Assembly: GCF_004752005.1 (NCBI RefSeq)
Contig: NZ_CP038493.1
Span: 2,938,302 to 3,002,301 of the forward strand
Reading direction: 5' to 3'
Origin: Thalassotalea sp. HSM 43
GTDB taxonomy: Bacteria; Pseudomonadota; Gammaproteobacteria; Enterobacterales; Alteromonadaceae
DNA: 64,000 nt
This document shows positions 1-10,029 of this stretch, piece after piece. Below the pieces are notes generated by a model. The model had not been told where the DNA came from and made no database searches. It worked only from the letters and a program-made list of their open reading frames with translations. The position numbers and the translations under genes are program-made. Numbering within the stretch: the first letter of the stretch is position 1; the number at the start of each line of letters is the position of its first letter.

Positions 1-65
1 ATAATTAATTATCAATCCTGACTGCTAATTGAATCAGAAAGAATGAATATTGAGGTATATACCGT

Positions 66-1343
66 ATGACCGATGAAATAAAAGGTAGCGGTGACAACGA
101 AAAGTTATTGTATTGCTCGTTTTGCGGCAAGAGCCAACATGAAGTGCGTAAACTTATTGCAGGTCCATCTGTGTTTGTGTGCGATGAATGTGTCGAGCTT
201 TGTAATGATATTATTCGCGAAGAAATAAAAGATATTTCACCGAAGGCTGATACGGAAAAGTTACCGACGCCGAAGGAGATTCGCTCTCACCTTGACGATT
301 ATGTAATCGGTCAGGAACATGCCAAAAAAGTGCTTAGTGTTGCGGTTTATAACCACTATAAGCGCCTTAAAAATGGCGATAGCCATAATGGTGTTGAGCT
401 AGGAAAATCGAATATTCTACTTATCGGACCTACTGGGTCAGGTAAAACCTTACTAGCAGAAACATTAGCGCGTATGCTTGATGTGCCTTACACAATGGCA
501 GACGCGACGACGCTAACAGAAGCAGGCTATGTAGGTGAAGATGTCGAAAACATCATTCAAAAACTTCTGCAAAAATGTGATTACGACGTTGATAAAGCTC
601 AGCGTGGTATCGTTTATATCGATGAGATTGACAAAATATCACGTAAGTCAGATAACCCATCCATCACTCGTGATGTGTCTGGTGAAGGTGTACAACAAGC
701 ATTATTGAAACTGGTTGAAGGCACGATTGCTGCGGTACCACCACAAGGTGGCCGAAAGCACCCTCAACAAGAATTCTTGCAAGTTGATACATCAAAGATA
801 CTGTTTATTTGTGGTGGTGCTTTCGCTGGCTTAGACAAAGTCATCGAGCAACGTGTGGTGACGGGTACCGGTATTGGTTTTGGTGCCGAGGTTAAAGGTA
901 AAGACGCTGAAAAGTCGCTAACCGAACGTTTCCAAGAAGTTGAGCCTGAAGATTTGGTGAAATACGGCCTGATCCCTGAGTTCATTGGTCGTTTACCTGT
1001 CGTAGCAACGTTAAGCGAACTCGATGCAGGTGCATTAATCCAAATCTTACAAGAGCCGAAAAACGCGCTGACTAAGCAGTTCACAGCGCTATTTGATATG
1101 GAAGGTGTCGAACTTGAGTTTAGAGAAGATGCACTGAAAGCGATTGCCAACAAAGCGATGATCCGTAAAACCGGCGCGCGTGGCTTACGCTCGATTGTTG
1201 AAGGCGTGTTATTGGAAACCATGTACGAGTTACCGTCATTAACTGACGCGACCAAAGTGGTTATCGATGAATCTGTTATTAAAGGTGAATCGAACCCAAT
1301 TATCTTGTTTGAAGCACCAGAAGAAAAACAAGCAAACGAATAA
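66..1343 (+). CDS. clpX: ATP-dependent Clp protease ATP-binding subunit ClpX
   Basis: ClpX is the hexameric AAA+ unfoldase that recognises tagged substrates and threads them into the ClpP peptidase in the cytoplasm. The 425-residue length is normal for the family. Visible features are the N-terminal zinc-binding domain with Cys17, Cys20, Cys39 and Cys42, Walker A GPTGSGKT at residues 121-128, Walker B VYIDEID near residue 186, and the sensor-2 segment RKTGARGLR near the C-terminus. The ATG at 66 follows an upstream TTGAGG. clpP is expected just before the window edge, and lon follows in the same direction behind its own promoter, the usual gammaproteobacterial order. Identity is essentially certain; no anomaly is seen. 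Confidence 0.98.
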   Translation: MTDEIKGSGDNEKLLYCSFCGKSQHEVRKLIAGPSVFVCDECVELCNDIIREEIKDISPKADTEKLPTPKEIRSHLDDYVIGQEHAKKVLSVAVYNHYKRLKNGDSHNGVELGKSNILLIGPTGSGKTLLAETLARMLDVPYTMADATTLTEAGYVGEDVENIIQKLLQKCDYDVDKAQRGIVYIDEIDKISRKSDNPSITRDVSGEGVQQALLKLVEGTIAAVPPQGGRKHPQQEFLQVDTSKILFICGGAFAGLDKVIEQRVVTGTGIGFGAEVKGKDAEKSLTERFQEVEPEDLVKYGLIPEFIGRLPVVATLSELDAGALIQILQEPKNALTKQFTALFDMEGVELEFREDALKAIANKAMIRKTGARGLRSIVEGVLLETMYELPSLTDATKVVIDESVIKGESNPIILFEAPEEKQANE

Positions 1344-1373
1344 TCGGTTTGCTTGATTGCTTTCATATAATCA

Positions 1374-1400
1374 AAAAACCAGCTGTCGATGCTGGTTTTT
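1374..1400 (+). terminator. Rho-independent terminator after clpX
   Basis: A perfect stem AAAAACCAGC / GCTGGTTTTT with a 7-nt loop ends in a T-run, 30 nt after the clpX stop. It separates clpX transcription from lon. Confidence 0.85.
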
Positions 1401-1463
1401 GCTTTTTAAATAATCAATTATTGGGGCCATGCGTTATCAACAGCAGCTTTTAGCAATTAGCTG

Positions 1464-1490
1464 TTGAATCTTAAACTTCAATCCCCATAT
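1464..1490 (+). promoter_or_regulatory. sigma-32 (heat-shock) type promoter of lon
   Basis: A TTGAAT element (1464-1469), a 13-nt spacer and CCCCATAT (1483-1490) match the known RpoH architecture (CTTGAA, 12-14 nt, CCCCATnT). It lies about 75 nt before the lon ATG. lon is a classical heat-shock gene, so motif and context agree. No transcription start was measured. Confidence 0.75.
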
Positions 1491-1562
1491 ACTGAGTTAT
1501 ACGATTCAGAATAATGATAAAAACATTCTGAATGAAGCACATCACTTTCAAGAGATTTTCCC

Positions 1563-3911
1563 ATGACTAAAGAGCATTCAGGACAGATTGAAACCCCCGT
1601 ACTCGCTTTGCGTGATGTCGTTGTTTATCCACAAATGGTGATCCCACTGTTTGTTGGTCGCGAAAAATCAATTCGCTGTTTAGACCAAGCTATGGAAAGC
1701 GATAAAAGAGTATTTTTAGTAGCGCAGAAAGACGCCGGGGTAGATGACCCTGCAGAGACTGATTTATTTGAAATCGGTACAGTGGCGACGATTTTGCAAA
1801 TGCTGAAACTGCCTGACGGTACCGTAAAGGTATTAGTCGAAGGTATGCAGCGTGCGAAAATTGCTGACTTTACTGAAACCGATGACTTTTTTATTGCCAA
1901 TGTCGACTTTATAGAGGCAGACAATAGTGGTGTTGAAAACCACGAAGTATTGGTTCGTTCAGCGGTATCGCAATTTGAAGGTTATGTGAAACTGAATAAA
2001 AAGATCCCACCAGAAGTTTTAACCTCTGTGTCGGGCATCGATAACGCCGAGCAATTGGCGGATACCATGGCAGCACACATGCCATTGAAGTTGCAAGACA
2101 AACAACATGTCTTAGAAATTACCAATGTGGCTGAGCGTCTTGAATATTTAATGGCGTTAATGGAAGGCGAAATCGATCTATTACAGGTTGAGAAGAAAAT
2201 CCGTGGTCGCGTTAAAAAACAAATGGAAAAATCGCAACGCGAGTACTATCTGAATGAGCAAATGAAAGCGATTCAGAAAGAACTTGGCGATATGGACAAC
2301 GTGCCTGATGAAGGCGAGCAGTTGACCAAGAAAGTCGAAGAAGCACAAATGCCAGCGGAAGCCAAAGAGAAAACCATGGCGGAGTTGCAAAAGCTGAAAA
2401 TGATGTCGCCAATGTCGGCAGAAGCGACTGTTGTGCGCAGCTATATCGACTGGATGATTTCTGTGCCATGGAAAAAACGCAGTAAATTAAAACGTAATTT
2501 AAAATTGGCTGAAGATGTTCTTGAGCAAGATCATTACGGCCTAGAAAAAGTTAAAGAACGCATTATTGAGTATCTAGCGGTACAACAACGTGTTACTCAG
2601 TTACGCGGTCCTATTTTGTGTTTGGTTGGTCCTCCAGGTGTTGGTAAAACCTCACTAGGGCAATCAATTGCTCGTGCAACGGGTCGTAAATATGTGCGTA
2701 TGGCGTTAGGTGGTGTGCGTGATGAAGCGGAAATCCGCGGTCACCGTCGAACCTATATTGGCTCTATGCCAGGCAAGCTTATTCAAAAAATGGCGAAAGC
2801 AGAGGTTAAGAACCCTCTATTCCTATTAGATGAGATTGATAAGATGTCGTCTGATATGCGCGGTGACCCTGCGTCTGCATTGCTGGAGGTGTTGGATCCA
2901 GAGCAAAACAATGCCTTTAACGATCATTATTTAGAAGTCGATTACGATTTATCTGATGTAATGTTTGTCGCCACCTCAAACAGTATGAATATTCCTGGGC
3001 CATTATTGGATCGTATGGAAGTCATTCGCTTGTCGGGTTACACCGAAGATGAAAAGCTTAATATTGCTAAACGTCATTTGATGACCAAACAAATTAAGCG
3101 TAATGGTCTTAAAGCGAAAGAAATTGAGATTGAAGATAGCGCCATTATTGGCATTATCCGTTACTACACCCGGGAAGCGGGTGTGCGTAGCCTTGAACGT
3201 GAAATTTCAAAACTATGTCGTAAAGCGGTTAAGAAAATCTTGCTAAGCGATGACATTAAAGCGGTTACCATTAATCAAGAAAATCTTGAAGAGTTCCTTG
3301 GTGTACAGCGTTTTGATTACGGTAAAGCCGAAGATGAGAATCGCATTGGTCAAGTAACCGGTTTAGCATGGACCGAAGTCGGTGGTGAGTTACTTACCAT
3401 TGAAGCTGCATCGGTACCAGGCAAAGGTAAATTAAGCTTTACTGGTTCATTAGGTGAAGTAATGCAAGAGTCCATTCAGGCGGCGATGACGGTTGTTCGC
3501 AGTCGTACCGAAGGATTGCGCATTAATAGCGATTTTAATGAAAAACGTGATATTCATGTCCATGTTCCTGAAGGTGCGACACCAAAAGATGGTCCAAGCG
3601 CTGGTATTGGCATGTGTACGGCGTTAGTTTCAAGTCTAACAGGTAATCCTGTGCGTGCTGATGTGGCGATGACAGGTGAAATTACCCTTCGTGGTGAAGT
3701 ACTTGCGATCGGCGGTTTGAAAGAAAAACTGTTAGCGGCGCATCGAGGTGGCATCAAAACCGTCATTATTCCAAAGGATAATGAGCGTGATTTGAAAGAA
3801 ATTCCAGAAAATGTGAAGGCCGATTTGTCAATTCACCCGGTAAAATGGATAGATGAAGTACTTGAACTGGCTTTAGCTGAGTCACCATCAAAGTGGTCAG
3901 TCGCTAGTTAA
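1563..3911 (+). CDS. lon: ATP-dependent protease La (Lon)
   Basis: Lon is a homo-oligomeric AAA+ serine protease that degrades misfolded and short-lived regulatory proteins in the cytoplasm. The protein is 782 residues, close to the 784 of E. coli. Order: N-terminal LON substrate-binding domain (about 10-200), AAA+ module with Walker A GPPGVGKT (356-363) and Walker B LLDEID (Asp423-Glu424), then the C-terminal protease domain. The catalytic dyad is visible as Ser679 (in DGPSAG) and Lys722 (in GGLKEK), the same numbers as in E. coli. The start is an ATG just after TTTTCCC. A sigma-32-like promoter sits upstream and hupB follows. No defect is seen. Confidence 0.98.
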   Translation: MTKEHSGQIETPVLALRDVVVYPQMVIPLFVGREKSIRCLDQAMESDKRVFLVAQKDAGVDDPAETDLFEIGTVATILQMLKLPDGTVKVLVEGMQRAKIADFTETDDFFIANVDFIEADNSGVENHEVLVRSAVSQFEGYVKLNKKIPPEVLTSVSGIDNAEQLADTMAAHMPLKLQDKQHVLEITNVAERLEYLMALMEGEIDLLQVEKKIRGRVKKQMEKSQREYYLNEQMKAIQKELGDMDNVPDEGEQLTKKVEEAQMPAEAKEKTMAELQKLKMMSPMSAEATVVRSYIDWMISVPWKKRSKLKRNLKLAEDVLEQDHYGLEKVKERIIEYLAVQQRVTQLRGPILCLVGPPGVGKTSLGQSIARATGRKYVRMALGGVRDEAEIRGHRRTYIGSMPGKLIQKMAKAEVKNPLFLLDEIDKMSSDMRGDPASALLEVLDPEQNNAFNDHYLEVDYDLSDVMFVATSNSMNIPGPLLDRMEVIRLSGYTEDEKLNIAKRHLMTKQIKRNGLKAKEIEIEDSAIIGIIRYYTREAGVRSLEREISKLCRKAVKKILLSDDIKAVTINQENLEEFLGVQRFDYGKAEDENRIGQVTGLAWTEVGGELLTIEAASVPGKGKLSFTGSLGEVMQESIQAAMTVVRSRTEGLRINSDFNEKRDIHVHVPEGATPKDGPSAGIGMCTALVSSLTGNPVRADVAMTGEITLRGEVLAIGGLKEKLLAAHRGGIKTVIIPKDNERDLKEIPENVKADLSIHPVKWIDEVLELALAESPSKWSVAS

Positions 3912-4113
3912 AATGCACCCTTCAAGGCGTGTTTGTTGGTTTTTTAAACAAAAAAGTGAAAAAAAATCAAAAAAAAACGCAATTAAGGGGTTTTCAAACG
4001 CTGAAACTGTGGTAGTCTGGATATCGAAAGTTAGCAAAACTGCTCTACAGGCTAATAACAGCAAGGGTTTTGCAAATTTATTAACATTTTTTTCAATTTT
4101 GCTGGTTCGGGGC

Positions 4114-4142
4114 TTGCAGTTGTTAAAAATGCTTGTTATAAA
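4114..4142 (+). promoter_or_regulatory. sigma-70 promoter candidate for hupB
   Basis: TTGCAG (4114-4119), a 17-nt spacer and TATAAA (4137-4142) precede hupB by about 57 nt. A TTGACA at 4159-4164 is also present but has no acceptable -10 at a usable distance. The rest of the lon-hupB gap is A/T-rich with long A-tracts and holds no credible gene. Confidence 0.55.
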
Positions 4143-4199
4143 ACTAATCGAGCAAATTTTGACAAGCTCCAAATAATAACAATTAAAGGGGAAGACATA

Positions 4200-4472
4200 G
4201 TGAATAAGTCTCAACTAATCGAAAAAATCGCTGAAGGCGCAGATATTTCTAAAGCAGCAGCTGGTCGTGCACTAGATTCTTTTATCGACGCAGTTTCTGA
4301 TGAACTAAAAGCTGGTGAGCAAGTTGCTCTTGTTGGTTTCGGTACTTTTTCAGTACGTGACCGTGCAGCACGTTCAGGCCGCAACCCACAAACTGGTGCG
4401 ACTATTGAAATTGCAGCAGCTAAAGTTCCAGCGTTTAAAGCAGGTAAAGCTCTTAAAGACGCTGTAAACTAA
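4200..4472 (+). CDS. hupB: DNA-binding protein HU-beta
   Basis: A 90-residue histone-like nucleoid protein that bends DNA as a dimer. The whole HU fold is present: N-terminal helices, the segment [21 protein letters not shown] leading into the beta arm (the conserved RNPQTG proline motif that intercalates in DNA), and a C-terminal [13 protein letters not shown] helix. The start is GTG at 4200, preceded by AAAGGGGA as ribosome-binding site; no ATG fits. The position after lon and before ppiD is the conserved gammaproteobacterial arrangement and favours HU-beta over HU-alpha. An intrinsic terminator follows directly. Confidence 0.97.
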   Translation: MNKSQLIEKIAEGADISKAAAGRALDSFIDAVSDELKAGEQVALVGFGTFSVRDRAARSGRNPQTGATIEIAAAKVPAFKAGKALKDAVN

Positions 4473-4489
4473 GAATTAGATTCTTGTTT

Positions 4490-4517
4490 AAAAAAGCTGG
4501 CTCTTGCCAGCTTTTTT
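4490..4517 (+). terminator. Rho-independent terminator after hupB
   Basis: A perfect 12-bp stem AAAAAAGCTGGC / GCCAGCTTTTTT with a TCTT loop, 17 nt after the hupB stop. Confidence 0.9.
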
Positions 4518-4648
4518 CGTTTTAGCCACGCCATTCCACACTCCGTTATTTTTCATTTATTTTTGCTTAAATTAACTTCAAGGTAGGGCGTGGGTCTGTT
4601 ACAATCGGGCATCGAAAATTTATGTCCTGATGTTTTAACGAGAGACAC

Positions 4649-6562
4649 ATGTTAGAAAGAATAAGAGAAGGCTCTACAGGCTATACTGCAAAAGCGATCC
4701 TAGGATTAGTAATCCTGACTTTTGTATTTGCTGGTGTAGGCACATACAACAACTCGGTTGATACGTCGGTAGCAATTGTTAATGGTGAAAAAATCACTCA
4801 ACAACAGTTTGAAACTGCCTATCGTAACCAACGCGCTCGTATGGAGCAGCAATACGGTGAAATGTTTGCCCAATTAGCAAACAATGACGTATACATGCAA
4901 TCGCTTCGCACTAATGTACTTGAGCAATTGATCAATGAAGAATTGATGGATCAGCAAGTAGCCGAGCTAAAAATTAAGGTAGGCGACGAGCAGATCAAGC
5001 AAGCTATTCGTACCATGCCTGAGTTCCAGGTAGATGGTCAGTTCAATAATGATCGCTACATCATGCTTATTAATCAGGCTGGTTTTTACCAACCGTCTGC
5101 ATTTCGTGATTACTTGCGTACCGATATGGCGCGTCGTCAATTGCAATCTGGCGTAATGGCGACCGAATTTAGCTTACCATATCAACAGCAATTGGCTGCC
5201 AAGCTTGGCAATCAAAGCCGTGATGTACGTTATGCGACTATCGCTTCAGAACCATTTAAAGCGACAGTTACTGTTGAAGACAGTGAAATTAGTGAGTACT
5301 ACGAAGCGAATAAGAGCAATTTTGCTGTTGCTGAGCAAGTTAAGTTGCAATATGTGGTGCTAGATATCGCTAAATTACGCGCTGAGAGCGATATTAGTGA
5401 TGCAGACGTTGAAATGTACTATGAAGACAATAAAGCCTCATATTCAACGGAAGAGCGTCGTCGTGCTTCTCATATTTTAATTGAGTTTGCCGATGATGAA
5501 GCAGCGGCTGAGCAGCAAGCACAAGATTTGTTAGCAAAAATTCAAGCCGGTGAAGATTTCGCTGAGCTAGCCAAAGCACATTCTGCTGATACGTTCTCAG
5601 GTGAGAATGGTGGTGACCTTGATTGGTTTGACCGTGGTGTCATGGACCCAGCTTTTGAAGATGCAGCGTTTGCGTTAACAATGGATAACGCAGTATCTGG
5701 TGTGGTTAAGTCTGATTTTGGTTTCCATATCATCAAACTTACCGACATCGAAGAAGTGAAAACCAAAGAATTCGCTGAAGTTGCTGACGAAATTCGTGAA
5801 CAGTTAGTGACTGATGAAGCTCTTGAAAAGTTCTATGCAATGCAAGGTGAGATGGCAACCATCGCATTTGAATCTCCGGATTCTCTTGACGAAGTCGCTA
5901 CCGTTGCAAATGCACAAGTGCAAACCAGTGATTGGATTTCTCGTGCTAATAACCCAGCTCCATTTAATAACAGCAGTCTAGTTGAAGCGGCATTCTCTGA
6001 TGAAGTTATGCTAGATAGCCTAAATTCAGATGTGATTGAAGTGGCTAGCGATGAAATGGTTATGGTTGTACGTCTAGCTGAGCATAAGCCTGCTACGACT
6101 AAGCCACTTGCTGAAGTATCTGCGCAAATCTCTGAGCAACTTATTGCTAAGAAAGCATCTGAAGCGGCTAAGGCTGCAGCTGATGAGTTGGTTGCAGCAG
6201 TTAATACTGGCTCTGATACCGCAAGCTTGTTGGCGGCTAACAACGCTGAGTTTGTTGAAGTGAAAGCGTTGGCTCGTAATGGTGCCGATGTTGACAGAAA
6301 TATCGCTTCGCAAGCATTTACTATGGCACACCCAAGCTCAAAGTCTGCTTCTGTAGCCAGTACTGTGCTGCAAAATGGTGACTATGCTGTTATTCAAGTT
6401 CAAGCGGTAAATGAAGGTTCTGTTGAAGAATTGGATGAGCGCATGAAGCAAATGCAAATGTCGCAATTAGCGCAGTCAGCATTAGAAAGTTATGTTGCTA
6501 ACTTAAAAGAAAAATCTGAAATAACTCGTAATTTAACAAGTGCTCCGGCACAACTTTACTAA
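4649..6562 (+). CDS. ppiD: Periplasmic folding chaperone PpiD (SurA-like, membrane-anchored)
   Basis: PpiD is an inner-membrane-anchored periplasmic chaperone near the Sec translocon that helps newly exported proteins fold. This 637-residue protein has a single N-terminal transmembrane segment (about residues 14-34), a SurA_N-like region (about 35-200), one parvulin-type PPIC domain (about 267-366, with RRASHILI and FGFHIIKL) and a long helical C-terminal region. The ATG follows AACGAGAG. A -10-like TACAAT at 4600-4605 lies upstream with a weak -35. In E. coli ppiD also follows hupB. The parvulin domain is often inactive as an isomerase in this family, so chaperone is the safer function. Confidence 0.93.
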   Translation: MLERIREGSTGYTAKAILGLVILTFVFAGVGTYNNSVDTSVAIVNGEKITQQQFETAYRNQRARMEQQYGEMFAQLANNDVYMQSLRTNVLEQLINEELMDQQVAELKIKVGDEQIKQAIRTMPEFQVDGQFNNDRYIMLINQAGFYQPSAFRDYLRTDMARRQLQSGVMATEFSLPYQQQLAAKLGNQSRDVRYATIASEPFKATVTVEDSEISEYYEANKSNFAVAEQVKLQYVVLDIAKLRAESDISDADVEMYYEDNKASYSTEERRRASHILIEFADDEAAAEQQAQDLLAKIQAGEDFAELAKAHSADTFSGENGGDLDWFDRGVMDPAFEDAAFALTMDNAVSGVVKSDFGFHIIKLTDIEEVKTKEFAEVADEIREQLVTDEALEKFYAMQGEMATIAFESPDSLDEVATVANAQVQTSDWISRANNPAPFNNSSLVEAAFSDEVMLDSLNSDVIEVASDEMVMVVRLAEHKPATTKPLAEVSAQISEQLIAKKASEAAKAAADELVAAVNTGSDTASLLAANNAEFVEVKALARNGADVDRNIASQAFTMAHPSSKSASVASTVLQNGDYAVIQVQAVNEGSVEELDERMKQMQMSQLAQSALESYVANLKEKSEITRNLTSAPAQLY

Positions 6563-6586
6563 TCGAGTCAGATTATAAAGACAAAT

Positions 6587-6612
6587 AAAAAGGCCGCATC
6601 AGCGGCCTTTTT
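6587..6612 (+). terminator. Bidirectional terminator between ppiD and the Yip1 gene
   Basis: Stem AAAAAGGCCGC / GCGGCCTTTTT with an ATCA loop, T-rich on both strands. It can serve ppiD (+) and the convergent membrane-protein gene ending at 6657 (-). Confidence 0.88.
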
Positions 6613-6656
6613 TGTTTCATTCAGTTTATTTTATCTGATGTTTATATTTGAATTGC

Positions 6657-7256
6657 TTATCTGAATTCAGGGATAAAACCGAAGTTAGTCCAAAGAATAG
6701 CAGTACCTGCTAATACACAGACCAATAAAACCAAACCAACAGTTACCACTGAGCTCGAGTAAATAAAGCCTTTCTCTTCAGGAATATGCATCATAATCGG
6801 AATACCTGAATACAATAGGTAGACTGAGTAAGCGATGGCCGCACAACCTGCCAAGGCGACAAACCATAGCACTGGATATAATGCTGCAACACCAACCATC
6901 AGTACCGGTGTCGCTGCATAGGCTGCCAGTTCGATACATTGTGTAAAGGTGGGTTTTGAGTCAAATGTGATAGCCATCCATTGGATCAGATAAGCCAGTA
7001 AAAATACGCCTCCAATGATGGCAACATACATACTCATCGCCAACAGTAAGGCACTTTGTTCGGTAATTTTAATTGGATCGCCTGCACCAATGCTCCAGCC
7101 GATGTGGGCTGCTGCGTAATAACCGCAAATGGCAGGAATGAGCGCCACAAGCAATATATGGCTTAGGCCATACATCATGTTTTCGTGACGATTATCTATT
7201 TCAGTCCACTCGTCTTTCGGGTGAGCGTACAATCCCCAGATATGATTTAGTATCAT
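6657..7256 (-). CDS. Yip1-family inner membrane protein
   Basis: A 199-residue polytopic membrane protein of the Yip1/DUF1282 family. About five hydrophobic segments are visible (roughly residues 33-52, 69-95, 110-132, 135-155 and 165-190) after a short cytoplasmic N-terminus starting MILNHIWGLYAHPKDEW, a beginning typical of bacterial Yip1 proteins. No enzymatic motif is present. Bacterial members have no settled function; links to membrane homeostasis are only suggestive. It is transcribed alone towards ppiD and shares the bidirectional terminator. Confidence 0.8.
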   Translation of the reverse strand: MILNHIWGLYAHPKDEWTEIDNRHENMMYGLSHILLVALIPAICGYYAAAHIGWSIGAGDPIKITEQSALLLAMSMYVAIIGGVFLLAYLIQWMAITFDSKPTFTQCIELAAYAATPVLMVGVAALYPVLWFVALAGCAAIAYSVYLLYSGIPIMMHIPEEKGFIYSSSVVTVGLVLLVCVLAGTAILWTNFGFIPEFR

Positions 7257-7569
7257 CTTTCACTTCCTCTTTCGCTATCCCCATGTTCAAAAAAACATTA
7301 TAGATGTTATTATTTGAACGTTTTTTAGACAACTTACGATCTGTTTTTGTTATTATTTTTTAAGTTGCTTGATCTAGTTATGTAATATGTTGAACTATTC
7401 GTCAAGACTTGAGTGAAAAATAATCACTAATATTGATCTATTCGATGTAAATGGGTTGTTAATATTGAGGTTTGTGGACATCTATCTGTCCAGAGAGTAC
7501 TAAATGTGGCAATTCAGCAACGCCAGTTGCATGTCTACTACAAGGGGAATAAAAGGGATATCTTGGCGT
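7257..7569. other. Gene-free interval of about 310 nt
   Basis: A/T-rich interval upstream of the Yip1 gene and downstream of the small gene at 7570. It must hold the Yip1 promoter on the minus strand. A short dyad GGACA-TCTATC-TGTCC lies at 7476-7491. A + strand reading frame from 7504 runs antisense over the next gene and is not believed. Nothing else is recognised. Confidence 0.5.
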
Positions 7570-7845
7570 CTAACTGCGACGTATACGCACCACTTTCATG
7601 TATTCAAATTGCAGCCCTGCAATGTCTTCACTGTCAGGGTAATAGGTAAGGTTAACTCGGCTACCTTGCAGAGTCTGATATGCTTTTTTACGTTTGTACT
7701 TAAATGGTGTATCAATGCCTTCGAGCATAATAGTATTTAGAAACCACTCACCATCTTGGCGCTGCACATGAGAAACTACTTTACGGTTTTCGCTATGCAC
7801 CAACTTGTCGTGATTGGCCAACAATTTTTTGTTGTCTTTATCCAT
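7570..7845 (-). CDS. Small hypothetical protein, 91 aa
   Basis: I do not recognise a family. The 91-residue product is charged and basic at the end (VVRIRRS), with no signal peptide, membrane segment or cysteine. The middle (QRQDGEWFLNTIMLEGIDTPF) and the stretch RVNLTYYPDSE look like beta strands of a small compact cytoplasmic domain. The ATG start at 7845 follows GGAGTG in the transcript. It lies 60 nt downstream of the aldehyde dehydrogenase gene with a terminator hairpin between, so it is probably its own transcript. Coding is supported by good start context and a coherent protein. Confidence 0.65.
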   Translation of the reverse strand: MDKDNKKLLANHDKLVHSENRKVVSHVQRQDGEWFLNTIMLEGIDTPFKYKRKKAYQTLQGSRVNLTYYPDSEDIAGLQFEYMKVVRIRRS

Positions 7846-7867
7846 TAAGGGTACACTCCAAAATATT

Positions 7868-7891
7868 AAAAGGGCCTCATTAGGCCCTTTT
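7868..7891 (-). terminator. Terminator after the aldehyde dehydrogenase gene
   Basis: A perfect 10-bp stem AAAAGGGCCT / AGGCCCTTTT with a 4-nt loop, 15 nt past the aldehyde dehydrogenase stop on the minus strand. Confidence 0.75.
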
Positions 7892-7905
7892 ATGTTTTCA
7901 GCAAG

Positions 7906-9273
7906 CTATCGTATTTTGCGCAGCAAACTGAATTTTAAATCCGTATAGGGGGCAAAACGTACCGGTAAGTCTTTTAAGAATGGACGTTTTAAAACCGACT
8001 TTAAGTGACTGAAATTATCGAAACCTGTTTTGCCACTGTATTGGCCCATGCCACTTGGCCCGGTGCCACCAAAAGGCAATTCCGGTACCGCATTAAACAT
8101 GATCACATCGTTAATACATTGACTACCAGAGCTGATGGTGTGTATCCAATCTTGCTGTTGAACCGTGTTCTTAGTAAACAAATACGCCGCTAAAGGTTTA
8201 TCTTCAGCGATGATATGGTCTTTTGCTTGCAGGTAATTGTCGACGATAATTATCGGCATTACGGGACCAAAAATCTCTTCTTTCATTATTGCCGAATCTA
8301 ATGCTGCATCGACAACGATCGTTGGCTCTATGTATTTATTTTCAATATCAACCTTGCCACCAGCAACAACATTTTGTTGTTCTAGATAGGCGGCAATGCG
8401 ACTGGTATGACGTTCATTTACAATACGCCCATAACTGTCACTTTGCTGCGGGTCTTGACCGAACATCGCGGTGATCTGCTGCTTCAGCTCGGCGACTATT
8501 GGTTCAACCATGTCCTTTGTGGTGATGATGTAATCAGGTGCAATACACGTTTGCCCTGCGTTCATCCATTTACCCCAGGCAATACGCTGACAACTGATCG
8601 CTAGGTTAGCAGAGTTGTCGATATAAACTGGGCTTTTACCGCCGAGCTCTAAGGTTACCGGTGTTAAATGTTTTGCTGCGGCACTCATTACGATGCGCGC
8701 CACCATGCCATTACCGGTATACATAATATGATCCCAAGGTAACTCGAGCAATGCGGTGGTTTCAGGAATCGCACCTTCGACAACCGTAAATGCTTGCTTA
8801 TCAAGGTACTGAGGTACCAACTGGGCAATAATGTTTGATACTGAGGGAGCGAGCTCTGATGGTTTTAATACCGCACAATTACCAGCGGCAATCACCGCAA
8901 CGAGCGGTGCAAAGACTAATTGAAACGGATAATTCCAAGCCCCCATGATAAGCACAGAGCCAACAGGTTCTGGCTGGACAAAGGATTTACCAGGTTGAAC
9001 GACCAATGGCGTACGTACTTTTCGCGGCTTCATCCATTTTTTTAATTTGCCAATGACATGATCAACATCGCCGGTTATATAAGACAGCTCTGTGGTCCAA
9101 GCTTCTTGCGCAGGCTTGTTAAGATCTGCATTAATTGCCGCTAGGATCTGCTGTTCGTTTTCAACAACCAACTTTTTAATTTGTAAAAGCTGTTGCTTAC
9201 GCCATTGATAGTCACGAGTGACATTGCTATTAAAGTAGGCTTTTTGGCCATCAAGTATCGCTTGGTAGTTCAA
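7906..9273 (-). CDS. Aldehyde dehydrogenase, coniferyl-aldehyde dehydrogenase-like
   Basis: NAD(P)-dependent oxidation of an aldehyde to the acid. The 455-residue protein is a compact ALDH of the class that includes coniferyl aldehyde dehydrogenase and fatty/aromatic aldehyde dehydrogenases. The catalytic general base is Glu209 in LELGGKSP and the nucleophile is Cys243 in NAGQTCIAP; the C-terminal motif EEIFGPVMPI is also present. The N-terminus is short and there is no signal peptide. A TetR regulator gene lies 24 nt upstream on the same strand, so the pair is probably one transcript controlled by an aldehyde- or lipid-type signal. True substrate unknown; the coniferyl label is only nearest-family naming. 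Confidence 0.85.
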   Translation of the reverse strand: MNYQAILDGQKAYFNSNVTRDYQWRKQQLLQIKKLVVENEQQILAAINADLNKPAQEAWTTELSYITGDVDHVIGKLKKWMKPRKVRTPLVVQPGKSFVQPEPVGSVLIMGAWNYPFQLVFAPLVAVIAAGNCAVLKPSELAPSVSNIIAQLVPQYLDKQAFTVVEGAIPETTALLELPWDHIMYTGNGMVARIVMSAAAKHLTPVTLELGGKSPVYIDNSANLAISCQRIAWGKWMNAGQTCIAPDYIITTKDMVEPIVAELKQQITAMFGQDPQQSDSYGRIVNERHTSRIAAYLEQQNVVAGGKVDIENKYIEPTIVVDAALDSAIMKEEIFGPVMPIIIVDNYLQAKDHIIAEDKPLAAYLFTKNTVQQQDWIHTISSGSQCINDVIMFNAVPELPFGGTGPSGMGQYSGKTGFDNFSHLKSVLKRPFLKDLPVRFAPYTDLKFSLLRKIR

Positions 9274-9296
9274 ACTTCATTCCCAATTATGGTTAC

Positions 9297-9953
9297 TTAG
9301 CGCTTGAGTTTTAATACCCACGCAAGTTGACGGTATACAAGCTTGCGAATTTGTTCGATATCAACGTCATTTTTGTCTTGTGACAAACATTGATACTGAA
9401 TACGGGTGATGGTCATCAAGGCCAATTCTGCGTCAATTTCCGGGTCAACTTTATTAAAATATGAAGCAAGTTTAATAAACGGCTGACGTAACTTTTCAAC
9501 GTGTGCTATTGCCAAATCTTGCAATTCTGGCTGGTACATCATTTCGGTGAAAAATATTTGTTCAACAGCGAGGCCGACAGGGCGATGAATAATATTTTCA
9601 TACATATGCTGTGTCGCGGCATCAGTAACCTTGTGGCAAATCTCTTCGCGAGTGGTGACTTTGCGCATCGACGTAGCATCAAATTCATCTAGGTAAGCGA
9701 AAACCTTGTGCCAAATACCTGACGAGCTTTCAATAAAAATAGTCGAACTCAATATGATAGCTTCGCGAATTAACTCTTTGATGTCTTTAAAGTAATAGGT
9801 CGTTAACGATAGTTGAGCGTCGGCTTTTTTAGCGACAGCTCGGTGCGTAGTCCCTTTAATTCCAACCGAGGCAATAACTTCTATAGCCGCTTTTAGAATC
9901 TTTTCGCGAGTTTTTTCACCTTTGGCGCGTCGTGTTACTTTAACTGCTTCCAT
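9297..9953 (-). CDS. TetR/AcrR-family transcriptional regulator
   Basis: One-component repressor with an N-terminal TetR helix-turn-helix (about residues 10-60, GEKTREKILKAAIEVIASVGIKGTTHRAVAKKA) and a helical ligand-binding C-terminal domain. I prefer the internal ATG at 9953 (218 aa) over the one at 9995, because ACGGGAAA lies just upstream of it and the family usually has few residues before the HTH. Two perfect DNA dyads sit 40-75 nt upstream, fitting autorepression. It is immediately upstream of the aldehyde dehydrogenase gene and likely controls it. Ligand unknown. Confidence 0.88.
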   Translation of the reverse strand: MEAVKVTRRAKGEKTREKILKAAIEVIASVGIKGTTHRAVAKKADAQLSLTTYYFKDIKELIREAIILSSTIFIESSSGIWHKVFAYLDEFDATSMRKVTTREEICHKVTDAATQHMYENIIHRPVGLAVEQIFFTEMMYQPELQDLAIAHVEKLRQPFIKLASYFNKVDPEIDAELALMTITRIQYQCLSQDKNDVDIEQIRKLVYRQLAWVLKLKR

Positions 9954-9996
9954 ATATTTCCCGTGCTTTTCAACTGCTTGCAATGAGAATTGCATA

Positions 9997-10029
9997 CGCT
10001 TAACGATTAAGCGGTTAACATAAATGTTA
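9997..10029. promoter_or_regulatory. Paired dyads upstream of the TetR gene, candidate operator
   Basis: Two perfect dyads lie side by side: CGCTTAA-CGA-TTAAGCG at 9997-10013 and TAACAT-AA-ATGTTA at 10016-10029. A third, imperfect repeat (ACAAAC...GTTTGT, 10060-10087) is further out. Position in the regulator-miaE divergent region fits a TetR autoregulatory operator. Binding is inferred. Confidence 0.5.

Noticed and set aside
764-1366. 200-codon antisense frame within clpX
   Set aside because: Ser/Ile-rich shadow typical of reverse-strand frames opposite conserved coding sequence.
4159-4164. TTGACA as the hupB -35
   Set aside because: The only -10 at 17 nt is poor and would leave almost no leader; the upstream TTGCAG/TATAAA pair is better.
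3913-4176. 87-codon frame in the lon-hupB gap
   Set aside because: Low-complexity lysine- and phenylalanine-rich translation of A/T tracts, and it overlaps the hupB promoter; no ribosome-binding site.
7504-7740. 78-codon + frame over the small unknown gene
   Set aside because: No ribosome-binding site and overlaps the more convincing minus-strand gene at 7570.
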